DNA from: Camarhynchus parvulus
Taxonomy: Eukaryota; Chordata; Aves; Passeriformes; Thraupidae
Assembly (NCBI RefSeq): GCF_901933205.1
Contig: NC_044576.1
Coordinates: 4,249,024 to 4,313,023, forward strand
DNA: 64,000 nt
Reading direction: 5' to 3'
How positions within the stretch are numbered: the first letter of the stretch is position 1; every line of letters starts with the position of its first letter. This document shows, in pieces, positions 21,546-31,609 of the stretch. Below the pieces are notes generated by a model. That model did no database searches. It was not told the origin of the DNA and saw only the letters and a program-made list of their open reading frames with translations. Position numbers and translations under genes: made by a program.

Positions 21546-23113
21546 ATAATGCTTTGAATGCCTGAAAAATGTCAGGGCTGAACTTTCCTAGCAGAGATTC
21601 CACTCTCAACCTCCTAGGAAATAATCCAGCCGCTTCTGAAGGTTAGCTGTCAGTTGGGAGACCTGCACCAGTGAACCTCCATTTGCTGGCTGGGCACAAT
21701 ATTTTTATTCCTTCACCCCCTGCATTTTCTCCTTACAGCTTGGGACGTATTTTTTGGCACATAAAGACTTTGGTCCCCCAAAAAAGTTAAGATCTTTCTG
21801 GAGAAGGAATTCTGATGCAGCATAAAAATGATCTTTTCCTATCTCTTCCTGATCTAGGGCAGGAGGCCACCCCTGCTCCCCAAAACAGCATCCGGAGATG
21901 TGTCACATCCTCCATCCACTCCCTCCCACCAGGCACAAATTAAATTCTTCCTCTGGGAGAAGCTCTGGAGTGGGGAATTCTGGTGGAAAAGCAAGGTGTG
22001 CTTAGAGGGAAGTTTGGATTTGCTGAGGTTTGATCCTTGTTTAGCAGGGCTGGGAACACATTAATGTGCATTTTCCCCTTTCCTTGGCCATTTTCCCCTG
22101 CCTCTTGCTTTCCCTCTTCCCCAGCCCTGGAGGGACAGAACCTGGTGTGGGAAGTGGAGCAGGAGGTGAACAGAAATTCCCCGTTTTCCTCCCAGTGTGC
22201 CCACACTCATCAGGCATTTCCCAGAATTTACACCCAACCTCTAGCCCTGCGTAGGGCCAGCATGGCCCAGCTTTGGGATGATGGGGAAAACATCACCTCT
22301 GGCTCTGCACCCTGCCAAGGGACAGGTGGAACTCATCCATGTTTTCCCCTGGGGGCAAAGCTGTGTTTTCCCTGGGGAAAAAGCCACCTTTCCCCTGGGA
22401 GCAGCGGGGAAATTTTGCAGAGCACAGTTAAGCCTGCGCGGCAGCCACTGCAGGATGTGGGGTTTGCTCTGCCAAGAAAAATTAAATAACAAATAGGAGG
22501 AGGGAAAGCCTGCAGCCTGCTCTCACTTTCACTGATTTAATTCCAATGGTGCTAATTTTGGGAACGCCAGCCCTGCCTTGCACGAGTTCCTCACCCTCAA
22601 CGAGTGGCAGACAACGCTCCGTTCTGCTGCCCTTCCACCTTTCCCCCATGGACTGGGGAAAACAACACCCCCATTCCCAAATTTTTAACACCCCAAGCCA
22701 GAGGAGTTTGGGAGAAGTGCTAGAATGGATGTAAACAGGGAATTACACCCTTCCAGCTGCACGTGGGGTTATAATTACCCGGGAATGCAGCTCGGCCGCT
22801 GGTGCATCAGATGCGCCACGCTGTCGCCAAATTTGCAGATGTTCAGCCTTACTTTTATTAAGCATGACAATGCCCAGCAGGATCTATTTTCCCTGATTAT
22901 CCTCAAATGGAGAGGAATATTAAAAGGCAGGATAATTAAAAATAGATGCCTAAACAAAAGGATGTGTCTACAATTCTTTTTCGTAGCGCTTTGAAATAGT
23001 TTGAATTTCTCGGCTGGCTCATGTGTACAGGGAAGCCAAAGGATGTCTTAAATTCAGACATATGTCTTCATTCTGTTTAATGTGCCAGAACAAAAACAGA
23101 GCTCGAGACCACC
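21546..23113. other. Unique sequence with a possible conserved stretch
   Basis: 22330-22400 has three loosely spaced TTTCCCCTGGG-type units about 30 bp apart. 22740-23010 is repeat-free and carries TATAATTACCC, TTTATTAAGC and GATAATTAAAAATAG, homeodomain-type core sites typical of conserved enhancers. No gene is supported. Confidence 0.4.
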
Positions 23114-23331
23114 ATGAATTGATTTGGAAGCGACGGCTCCTCGTCCCGCTCTGCCAGACTCCAGGGCAGATTTTGCAGTGAGGATATAATAGCTTCCTAC
23201 AAGATAAGGGGGGGAAAAAAAGAGGGAGAAGGAGTCTATCTGTTGGATTTGGCGTTGGGGATGTTGCACAGGGAGTGTCCCCAGAAATAAACTCTGTATT
23301 GTTTTTTATCATATTTTTAGTATGAACTGAT
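23114..23331. repeat. Tandem triplication, unit 1 (218 bp)
   Basis: Starts ATGAATTGATTTGGAAG and contains GACTCCAGGGCAGATTTTGC, GAGGATATAATAGCTTCCTA, a G-run with an A-run, GTTGGGGATGTTGCACAGGG and CCCCAGAAATAAACTCTGTA. Units 2 and 3 repeat the same order of blocks. Confidence 0.93.
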
Positions 23332-23523
23332 TTGGAGCAATGGCTCCTCATCCCGCTCTGGGACTCCAGGGCAGATTTTGCAGCGAGGATATAATAGCTT
23401 CCTACAAGATAAAGGGGGGAACAAAAGGGACACAGAGCCTATCTGTTGAATTTGGTGTTGGGGATGTTGCACAGGGAGTGTCCCCAGAAATAAACTCTGT
23501 ATTATTTTTTATCATATTTTTAA
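23332..23523. repeat. Tandem triplication, unit 2 (192 bp)
   Basis: Starts ATGAACTGATTTGGAGC. It lacks a few bases around the GCTCTG(CCA)GACTCC site and in the purine run, which makes it the shortest unit. Confidence 0.93.
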
Positions 23524-23719
23524 TATGAATTGACTTGGAAGTGATGGCTCCTCATCCCACTCTGCCAGACTCCAGGGCAGATTTTGCAGTGAGGATATAA
23601 TAGCTTCCTACAAGATAAGGGGGAAAAAAAGAGGGAGAAGGAGCCTGTCTGCTGAATTTGGTGTTGGGGATGTTGCATGAGGAGTGTCCCCAGAAATAAA
23701 CTCTGTATTATTTTTTAAC
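23524..23719. repeat. Tandem triplication, unit 3 (196 bp)
   Basis: Starts ATGAATTGACTTGGAAG and ends after CTCTGTATTATTTTTTAAC. Its purine run resembles unit 1 rather than unit 2. Confidence 0.93.
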
Positions 23720-23907
23720 GCCCAAGTGCAGGGGTGTTTTCCAGGAAGGTTTTGCAAGAAGGATTTCCTTAAATCCCTCTGATATTCAAGGCAGGCTTTG
23801 AAATAAGCAGCCTGCCTTGGGTTTCTTTGAAGGATGAGGATTCAAGGAGAGCAAACAACCTGATTTGGAGGAGATCCAGCCTGTCAGATGGCAAATTAAG
23901 GGTGCCC

Positions 23908-24055
23908 CGAGAAGCTGTGGCTGCCTCATTCCCTGGAAGTATCCAGGGCCAGGCTGGATGGGACTTGGAGCAGCCTGGGATAGTGGAAGGAGGTGGAATG
24001 GGATGAACTTTAAGGTCGCCTCAAATCCAAACTGTGCCATGATTCTGTGATTTTA
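23908..24055 (+). mobile_element. CR1 LINE 3' fragment
   Basis: Sense copy: CGAGAAGCTGTGGCTGCCTC, AGGCTGGATGGGACTTGGAG, TTTAAGGTCGCCTCAAATCC and CCATGATTCTGTGATT. The CCTGCCCATGGCAGG block is largely deleted. Confidence 0.9.
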
Positions 24056-27000
24056 ACAGCACAACTGAAAGCTGGAAAATTCAGGAATTCGTCAGGCCAG
24101 GAAATGTATCTTACACACAAAAAAAGGCAAAAGGCACAGGTTAAACTTTCCAAATGTGCACAGCCTCAGGATGAAGTACAGAGAGGCAGAAGGTGAGGGG
24201 CTGGGAGCGACCAGTGTAAGGTGGGAGTGGTGCCCTCAGACCCAGAGACGTGGCAGGGATAGCTGGGAGGATGAGGAATGAGGCTCCAGAGGATGGGATT
24301 TGGGATAGCTGTGGCTCAGTGGGTGGTGCTGGTGCTGCCTGTGGAGGGAGAGGCAAAGCTCTGCCTCGTGTGAATCCACCTCCACCCGGCATGGCCACCC
24401 CCATCCAAACCCAAAGCCAAGAATTCAACCTCTGCTCCATCTCTACACGATCCCCAAGGTCTGGACACCCAGCCACGACTTCTAACTGGATCTTTTGGGG
24501 CCAGGAAGGAAGAACTTGAGAGAGTGAAGAGGAAAAACCCAAATGCCAAAGCCTTCGATCCAGCAGAGCCTTGCAGGGACTGGGAATGCCTGGCAGCATC
24601 CCAAAAGTCAGGCTGGAATGGGCCAAGCTCAGCCATCATTTCCTGAGCTGTAGGATAGGATGGTTTCCTGGGAAGAGATGGGAACTATGGTTTTCTCCCC
24701 AAATGCAGCTTTGCAAAACCAGACCAAGATTTTCAAATCCTCGTTCGAGTTTCAGGCTCTTTTTCCATCCAACTTTGTGTGGACGAGCTGATGTGTCCCA
24801 TGGTTCCCCCACCCCAGGGAAGCTGAGGGATTTAGCACCGGCTGCAAAAAGTTAAAACCAGCTCAGAAATGCATCTTGGTGCCTAAAGCTGAACCCCAAA
24901 CACTGATCTGGAAAATCCCAAGCCTCCTGCCTGATCTAAAGGGATCTTGGCTGTGGTCTGAAATCCCTCCAGACATCAGGGCTTAGGTTCAGGGTCTGTA
25001 TTTCATCTAGAAACTGATGGCAAACATTGCAGGAGCTCCAGCGAAGGGACTGGGATGATCCTGTCCCCCAAAACTACCCCAGAATTGCCAAATTTAGCCA
25101 AGCACTTGACTTGCTTTCCACTGTCATCTGCAAAGTAGGTTTTACGTAGTGGGTTTTAGGCAGGGCAGTTTTCCACGGAGACAAAACTTGGGCAAGTGGT
25201 GGCAGAGGCAGCAGTGCAGCCTCAAATCCCAGTTTTTCCTTTGGAAGTGCCCAGTGCTATCCCCCCTGGAGGACACCAGTGCCTGTGGGCTGGGTTTTCT
25301 GGCTGTGCTTCCATCTGGAAGAGTGCAGCAGCTCCCTATATCAGTGGGGTTGTATTAATCTCAGTTTGTGGTTGCCAGTGTTTTCAAGAATCCTACAAAA
25401 CATCCCAGCAGCAATGGGAATTAAAAGCAGTTTAATGACTTCCCGCTGGCTGGGAATGTCCAGGCTCCTGCCAACTCCTTGGGCTGGGGATGCCCAAAAA
25501 TGGATTTGCAAATGCATCCCCTGTTTGTTTTCTCTCTTCTCCCCACACAGAAATAACCTCTGCTCACCCTTGCAGATGCTTTGGGGCCATTGCAGGATGC
25601 CATAAAAGCAGGAAGGGAGGTTTGGGAGGCAGGGAATTGCCAGGAGGGTGATGCTGCTCCCAAGAGGAGAGCAGAATCAACTGGAACTGTTCCTGCTTCT
25701 CCCATGGCAGAGCTGGGTGGGATGATCAGGGTCCCCCCTCCCCAGGAACAGAGGAAGTGAGGAGAACAAAAATTAGTTATTCCAGGAGGAATTATAGATT
25801 AAGGAGGCAGATCTCCTCTCTATAAATCTCATTAAAACACAAGTTCTGTCTTCCCAACACTGCTCTCACTCTGAGCAGTTTCCTGGGATCATAAGGGGCT
25901 TCTCCAAAATGCTCCCAGGCTCTTCTGGATGGAGGTGCTGGGCTCCATGGAATTATCCCTGCCCTCTCCCATGCCTGGGTGTCCTGGTTTGGCCTGCTGG
26001 TGAAGCCCTGGGAGTGCAGGGGTGGGTCCAGACTCTCAAGTCACAAATGATCCCTGACCCTCTGGGACACCTCGGTCCCAAAGGTGTCCCTGAAGGGCCA
26101 GGTGAGCACAAAGTGCTGGTTAAAAAACCCTGGTTAAAGTTCTAAAACTCAATTTTCAGATCTCATTTGGCACCTCGTTATCAAGGTTTGCAGAGCTGTT
26201 CTCTCCACCTCCCCCTCGTGCCTCTTGCAACCAAGAAATAAATAAATTGTAAACAAATTGGGTAAGACTATCCCAAAGTGTCAATGATGGGGGTCATCCT
26301 CCCACCCCCACCTTCACCCCACAGGACCCAGCAGTCCCCTCAGACCAGTCCTATTTGGCACAAAGGAAAATATCCATGGATTTCCTATACAATTTTTAGT
26401 CCCTCTGTTTGTACACACTCAATAAAAGAGATCAAGGAGAGAAAATAACCCCCAACCCAAACCAACCACAGCCCTTCAAGCTTTGTTTTCTCCCACACTC
26501 GTTAAGCGCTAAACCAACATCTGGATGCTCTATAAATGTGTTCTTTAAGGAGAGAGAGTGTTTATTTGCAGTGTCCTCGTCCCTGTGGCAGAGGGGCTTT
26601 GTGACGTGGGGCTCAGTGGCAGCTCCTTGCATTGAAGTGACTCTTTTGTAGTCTCAGTGTCTGTGCCACTGCCAGGGCCAGCAATCACCACATTAAAAAT
26701 GCTTGTCAGGCTCATTAAGGGGCTCTGCCTTGCAGCATCCGGCGGGGAGCTCGCTTGGAGCCTGATTTAAAGGCAGGATTGCCTTGCTCAGACAGGGAGG
26801 GAGCCTGTGGGATCACCAACACTGCTGTCCCTCTCCCTTTTCCTTCAGTGGCCAGCATGGATTTGCTCCATGGGGAGGGAGGGATGTTTGAGGCATTTCT
26901 CACTCAGTGATGGGGGTGAAATGCTGCGGCTGCTCCAGGAGTGGCCAGCACACTGCAGGGTTGGGATTTGGGCCCCTTTGTCACAATGTGGGGGCATCTC

Positions 27001-27115
27001 TGTGGGGACTGTCACATCTCACCATTGGTGTGGGATGAGGAGAGGCAGAGCACAGCCGTGCAGGGGGTATGTGGGTTTATGTCCCCCAAAAAGATCTGGG
27101 AAAACCCTGGAGACT
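24056..27115. other. Three kb of unique sequence
   Basis: No transposon I can name. Numerous overlapping open frames (for example 24141-24626 -, 25279-25605 +, 26807-27118 +) resemble no family I know and lack convincing splice context. This is one of the longest repeat-poor stretches in the window, so a diverged exon cannot be excluded. Confidence 0.4.
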
Positions 27116-27765
27116 TGAGACAGTAATTCATGTTTGGACTCAGGTGTTTATTATTTCTTATCAGTAGAACAGCCTCACTACTGTGAGTTCAGCAGCTTTT
27201 CATTAGAAGGCACAAAATGGCCAACAATCTCTTGGTACAAGGGCTTTTAAGACTAAACTGTCCAATTAAGAACTGACACCTGGATTATTTTCCCTTTTAA
27301 CCCAATAACTGATCCCACAGAGCTGCAATGGGGACTTTTCTGCCCAATTACAAAATGCCACCCAAACCCATGGAGAAGGAGGAAGAAGCAGCATGAAGCA
27401 GAAACCCAGGATGACGCCCTGTGCCCTCCATCTTGCTCCCATCCACAACACACTAAAAATCCCAAAACCTAAATTTCTCACCAAGTGATACACCTGCACT
27501 GCTCTCTATAATCTATTGCACACTTTTGTGGGTTCCAGTCTATTCTGGAGTTTAGGAAACTTTCTCCATGAATGAGGGTCAGAGTCAGTGCTGCCCTGGG
27601 GGTCAGGGCACCCCAGAGCAGACACAGAAATATTCCCAGTGCCCTGAGTTTCCACACTGGAGTTGCTCTGGTTGGTGCCTGGGAGCTGCCAGACCCATCC
27701 TGTGTAAATGTCCATTCCTGTGGCAGCCATGAAAACTCCTGAAGGATCTCCAAGCTGAAGGTTGA
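27116..27765 (-). mobile_element. Solo LTR, ERVL-like
   Basis: Read on the minus strand, the 3' part has a poly(A) signal (TTTATT on the plus strand at 27147-27152). It is followed by ACACCTGAGTCCAAACATG and AATTACTGTCTCA, where an LTR would end in CA at 27116. An upstream U3-like region extends to about 27765; its outer boundary and target duplication are not clear. The 3' end resembles avian ERVL LTRs as I remember them. A 91-codon minus-strand open frame lies inside the U3 and is not a recognised gene. Confidence 0.65.
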
Positions 27766-27818
27766 ATGATGGGATCCATGGAGATATTTGTAGAAGCCTA
27801 GGCAGTAAGGAGTTAATT

Positions 27819-27958
27819 ACAGAATCCCAGGATGGTTGGGGTTGGAAGGGACCTTAAATCCCATCCCATTCTCTCCCTGCCATGACAGGGACACTGTCCC
27901 AGGGTGCTCCAAGCCCTGTCCAACCTGGCCTTGGGCACTTCCAGGGATCCAGGGGCTC
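27819..27958 (-). mobile_element. CR1 LINE 3' fragment
   Basis: Antisense copy: AGAATCCCAGGATGGTTGGG, GTTGGAAGGGACCTTAAATC, CCAGGGTGCTCCAAGCCCTG and TTCCAGGGATCCAGGGGC. Confidence 0.93.
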
Positions 27959-29138
27959 TTCCTGCTTTGCTTTTACTCTTTTGTCCTGCTCATTTTCAGA
28001 AAATATGGACAAATGGGCACACCAATTTCCATGCTGAGTGTGCAGTCTGTTGATAAAGCTTTGTGACTTCTCTTTCTTGGATTTTGGTGTGCTTTTTCAA
28101 CCATGGGCATCTACAAATCTTCCCACAGCCATTAGATAAGTCGCAATCTGACAGCTTCCCTTCCAAGTCCTGCTCTCCTTCATCACCTTTTGGAGGAGAG
28201 AAAAGCAAATCTGGGTAATGGAAATTTGAGGATCATAAGAGAGTTCATTAGAGAGGAAGCAACAGCGATTTCCAAGGCAAGAATTCTCCTGGACATCCTC
28301 TAAAACACACCAAGAAGCTCAAGGAAACAGTGAGCAAACATTCCACTTCTCCTGGAATGCTGGACCAACGTCATTCTTCAGGGAACACCAGGACAGAGTG
28401 CTGAGAGGACGGGAAATGATTTACACAGATCAAACCAAACCCAAACCCATGGCTGGGAACATGGCCCCAGCTTGGATTTTACATGGAACTGGATTTTACA
28501 TGGCTGTATTTTCTAATGAGGAGTTTGAAACTAATTAAAACCACATCAGCTTCATTATGCTGGAGCTGGGTGGCAAAGGAAAATCTGGATGGAAACACTG
28601 CAGAGGGTTTGCAGGAGATGCTGCTGCTCCTGGTCAGTGATATTTTGTTGAAAACCCTACAGGGGAAGGAAGCAAAGCAATGACCAGCCTGCCAAATCAT
28701 GAAAGAGTTGGAAAAGACTCATTTGTTGAGGAAAAGAGTTGGAAAGAAGAGTTGAATTTTTTTCCTGGCTTTTCATGTAAAGGTGGCACTTGTAGAATAA
28801 GCACAATTTGTCCTGTAAATAACAATGATAAAAAAATAACTCCTCTTTAATTAGTCCTAGGCCATGGGAAGAAGTTGCATAGCGTCATGACCTCATGCTT
28901 TTAATTACCTCCTGCCTACGCCATTTCCAAGCTTTGGTGAGAAATTAGGAAAGGGAGGAATTTTGTGTGATTGGATTTTATTTTGCTTGTTTGCCTCTCA
29001 TTCCGCCCCCCTCCCAACATATGGGAAAGAGCAGAATTCTGCAATACCACTCTCATGTAATAGAGAGAGGTCTGGCTACAGCCAGATGTGCTGCAGGAAG
29101 GGATTTCTGTGCTCTCCTCCCTTGGGATTGAGAATTGG
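27959..29138. other. Unique sequence with a possible conserved stretch
   Basis: 28840-28960 carries TTTAATTAGTCC and TTTTAATTACCTCC within repeat-free DNA, a pattern common in conserved enhancers. Otherwise nothing recognised. Confidence 0.4.
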
Positions 29139-29495
29139 GGTTGTTAAATCTGGAGAAGAGAAGCTTTGGGATGACCTTACTGAGGCATTCCAGGGCCTGA
29201 AGGAGCTGCAAGAAACATGGAAAGAGATTCCTTGCAAGGGATGGAGGGATGGATTCCCACTGCCAGAGGGCAGGGCTGGATGGGATATTGGGAATTAGGA
29301 ATTGTTCCCTGGCACAGGGTGCCCAGAGCAGCTGGGGCTGCCCCTGGATCCCTGGCAGTGCCCAAGGCCAGGCTGGACACTGGGGCTTGGAGCAGCCTGG
29401 GACAGTGGAAGGTGCCCCTGCCATGGCAGCAGGGTGGAACAAAATGGGCTTTGAGGCCTCTCCAGACTCAAACCATTCCATGATCCCATGATGAT
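29139..29495 (+). mobile_element. CR1 LINE 3' fragment
   Basis: Sense copy of about 355 bp: GAGAAGAGAAGCTTTGGGAT, CCACTGCCAGAGGGCAGGGC, GGGATATTGGGAATTAGGAA, GGCACAGGGTGCCCAGAGCA and CAGACTCAAACCATTCCATG. Confidence 0.94.
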
Positions 29496-29637
29496 CCTGA
29501 CTGCCAAGTAGGATTTCCTGCCATTCCCCTTCCCAGCAGCTCTTGGCTCATCTGCAGAGCCAGCGCTGAAAGCCCAGGGAACGTGAGCTTGGGTGAGGAG
29601 ATGGTGAGGCCTGAGCATGGCTGCTAAAACAGGAATT

Positions 29638-29664
29638 TAATTAATTAATTAATTAATTAATTAG
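29638..29664. repeat. (TTAA)n microsatellite
   Basis: Seven pure tetranucleotide units. A shorter ATTA run of the same kind is at about 34688-34700. Confidence 0.9.
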
Positions 29665-29808
29665 GGAGCCATGGTGGTGTCACATCTCCCTCACAGTGTG
29701 ATGTGGCTGCTCCCAAAGGGGATCCTGAGGAGTTTTCCTCCTCTTCCCAGCAGAAGGTCTGCTCCTGATTATCTCCTGAAGGAAGGGCACAAGTTCCTGG
29801 AGCACCTC

Positions 29809-30374
29809 TGTGGGAATCCATAAAATCAGAGGGTTTTGGGAAAGCTGCAAAAGGCAGGCCTCAGAGACAGCAGAACTGTGATGGAACTAAGCAGTAACCA
29901 TGAGACAGGTCAGCAGAAAAATGATGTAAAATGTAGAAAAGCAAAGACAAATAGAACAATGATCTGTGTATTAACATTTGTCTAGACTAACTCCCTAAGC
30001 TGCAGAAAAGTTTATCTAGCAGGATATTAGGAAGTTTTAAGCTTAATAACGGAGCTCTGTGCATTGTGTTCTAAGGCTTACACACAGGTATTGCATTCAA
30101 AATAAGCCAGCATTGTTTAACCAAAGGTACCTGTGCTTATAGTGCTTGGATGGAACTACTGTCAATGTGCTTTTGCTTTGTGTGATTGGTCAAACAACTT
30201 ATAAAGTGAGTTGTAACATTAAGTTCTTATTCTGCTGCCTGGGATGTGAGCTGCTGGCATCTTCCCATTGTCACAACCAAGTAATGAGACTGATGCTGGA
30301 AAATAAAACAGCTCAAGGCACGTTCCACAGCAGCCCTGTCCTGTCTGTGATTTGTACCGAGCCCCAGCCAGAGA
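29809..30374 (+). mobile_element. Solo LTR, ERVK-like
   Basis: Starts TGTGGGAATCCATAAAATC at 29809 and runs about 566 bp. CACCTC (29803-29808) precedes it and CACCTG (30375-30380) follows it, a 6-bp target duplication with one change. TATAAAG lies at about 30200 and AATAAA at about 30302, the latter followed by a CCTGTCCTGTCTGTGATTTG end region. The 6-bp duplication is what class II (ERVK-type) elements leave. The final bases read GA rather than CA, so the end is mutated or misplaced by a few bases. No internal genes adjoin it. Confidence 0.75.
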
Positions 30375-30380
30375 CACCTG

Positions 30381-30912
30381 GAGCCAATGTCCCTGCCCAG
30401 CTCGGCAGGACGAGGTGTCTGGCAGAGGAGAAGGAGCCGTGGGTTGAGGATTTTCCTCTGCCATGGCCGGGCCGGGGTTTGGCAGGCCGGGCAGGAGGGA
30501 AGGGAGCCGCTCCCCGGAGAGGATGCGCGTCCCCAGGGATCGGGGATGATGAATGGCTTGCAGAGCCGGCTGGGAAAACAGCGGCGCCTGGGGAAAGCTG
30601 TGAATCATCCCCCCGTCTCACTCTGCTTCCACTGCAGTGGCTTCCCCTCTGGAAAAACGTGGCAATTCCTTTGATTTGAGGCGCTGCGAAGAAATGTGTC
30701 AGTGCCGGCAGCCCCTGGGACAGGCTGGGAGCGGGGATGTGTCTCCCACCCCGCCGGGGTGGCTGCTCCTTGCAGTGGGACAGGCTGGGATCATCTCCAC
30801 TGTTGAATTCCTGCGAAAATATATCTTGATCCTTGGTCCAGTTCTGCTGCCTCCCAGATCCTGAAATCACTCATCTTTTTCTGAGTAGGGAAAAAAAAAA
30901 AAAAAGAAAAAA
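30381..30912. other. GC-rich unique sequence
   Basis: 30440-30730 is clearly richer in G, C and CpG than its surroundings. It contains a TTCCACTGCAG acceptor-like site at about 30638. Overlapping open frames up to about 180 codons exist but none is recognisable. An A tract at about 30889-30911 ends the block. Confidence 0.35.
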
Positions 30913-30983
30913 AATCCAGGCTGGAACTGGACAGGGCTTGGAGAAACCTGGGATAGTGGAAGGTGTCCCATGGCAGGGAAAAT
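30913..30983 (+). mobile_element. CR1 LINE 3' fragment, short
   Basis: Only AATCCAGGCTGGAACTGGAC to GTGTCCCATGGCAGGG is present. It sits just upstream of the inverted duplication and is not part of it. Confidence 0.8.
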
Positions 30984-31204
30984 GAAATATTTATAAGCCA
31001 TTAGGGATATTTTTTAAATTAGGGCATCCACTGATAGTAGCTGCCCCTGGATCCCTGGCAGTGCCCAAGGCCAGGCTGGACGGGGTTTGGAGCAGCCTGG
31101 GACAGTGGAAGGTGTCCCTGCCCATGGCAGGGGTGGCCCTGCATGGGATTTAAGGTCCCTTCCAACCCAAACCATTCTGGGATTCTGGGATCCTGGGATT
31201 CTGT
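30984..31204. repeat. Left arm of inverted CR1-plus-flank duplication
   Basis: Consists of about 48 bp of non-CR1 flank (GAAATATTTATAAGCCATTA, GGGATATTTTTT, GGCATCCACTGATAG) followed by the CR1 at 31033. The whole arm recurs, reverse-complemented and in the same order, at 31393-31609. Confidence 0.9.
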
Positions 31205-31206
31205 CA
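31033..31206 (+). mobile_element. CR1 LINE 3' fragment inside left arm
   Basis: Sense copy: AGCTGCCCCTGGATCCCTGG, GTTTGGAGCAGCCTGGGACA, CCCTGCCCATGGCAGGGGTG and CCAACCCAAACCATTCTGGG, with a three-unit GGGATTCT-type tail. Its 5' truncation point is identical to that of the copy at 31393. Confidence 0.95.
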
Positions 31207-31392
31207 CATTTACCTCGATTATTGGTTGATATGATTGATGCCAGTGCTGTGACCAAGGACAGGCTTTAGAGTCACTCTAGTTGTATGCAGGGCTTGTGAA
31301 AGAAAAAAGAAATCCCTGAAGGAAAATCCCTAAGGGTAACTGAGGCAGCCCTGACTGTACCAGGGGAACCTGATGTGCTTTGAATCTTCAGT

Positions 31393-31558
31393 GGAATCAT
31401 GGAATCCCAGAATCACAGGATGGTTTGGGTTGGAAGGGATCTTAAAGCTCATCCAGGGCCTCCCTTGCCAAGGGCAGGGACAATTTCCACTATCCCAGGC
31501 TGCTCCAAGTCCTGTCCAGCCTGGCCTTGGGCACTGCCAGGGATCCAGGGGCAGCTGC
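31393..31558 (-). mobile_element. CR1 LINE 3' fragment inside right arm
   Basis: Antisense copy: GGATGGTTTGGGTTGGAAGG, CCAAGGGCAGGGACAATTTC and CCAGGGATCCAGGGGCAGCT, mirroring the copy at 31033. Confidence 0.95.
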
Positions 31559-31609
31559 TATCAGTGGATGCATAAATAAAAAATATCCCTAATGGCTCAT
31601 ACATATTTC
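31393..31609. repeat. Right arm of inverted CR1-plus-flank duplication
   Basis: Reverse complement of 30984-31204 with scattered changes. The non-CR1 flank is preserved as CTATCAGTGGATGC, AAAAAATATCCC and TAATGGCTCATACATATTTC. About 190 bp of unrelated DNA separates the arms. Confidence 0.9.

Noticed and set aside
30146..30679. 177-codon plus-strand frame beside overlapping minus-strand frames
   Set aside because: It begins inside the ERVK-like LTR and runs into GC-rich DNA where all frames are long. No retroviral gag, pol or env motif is visible.
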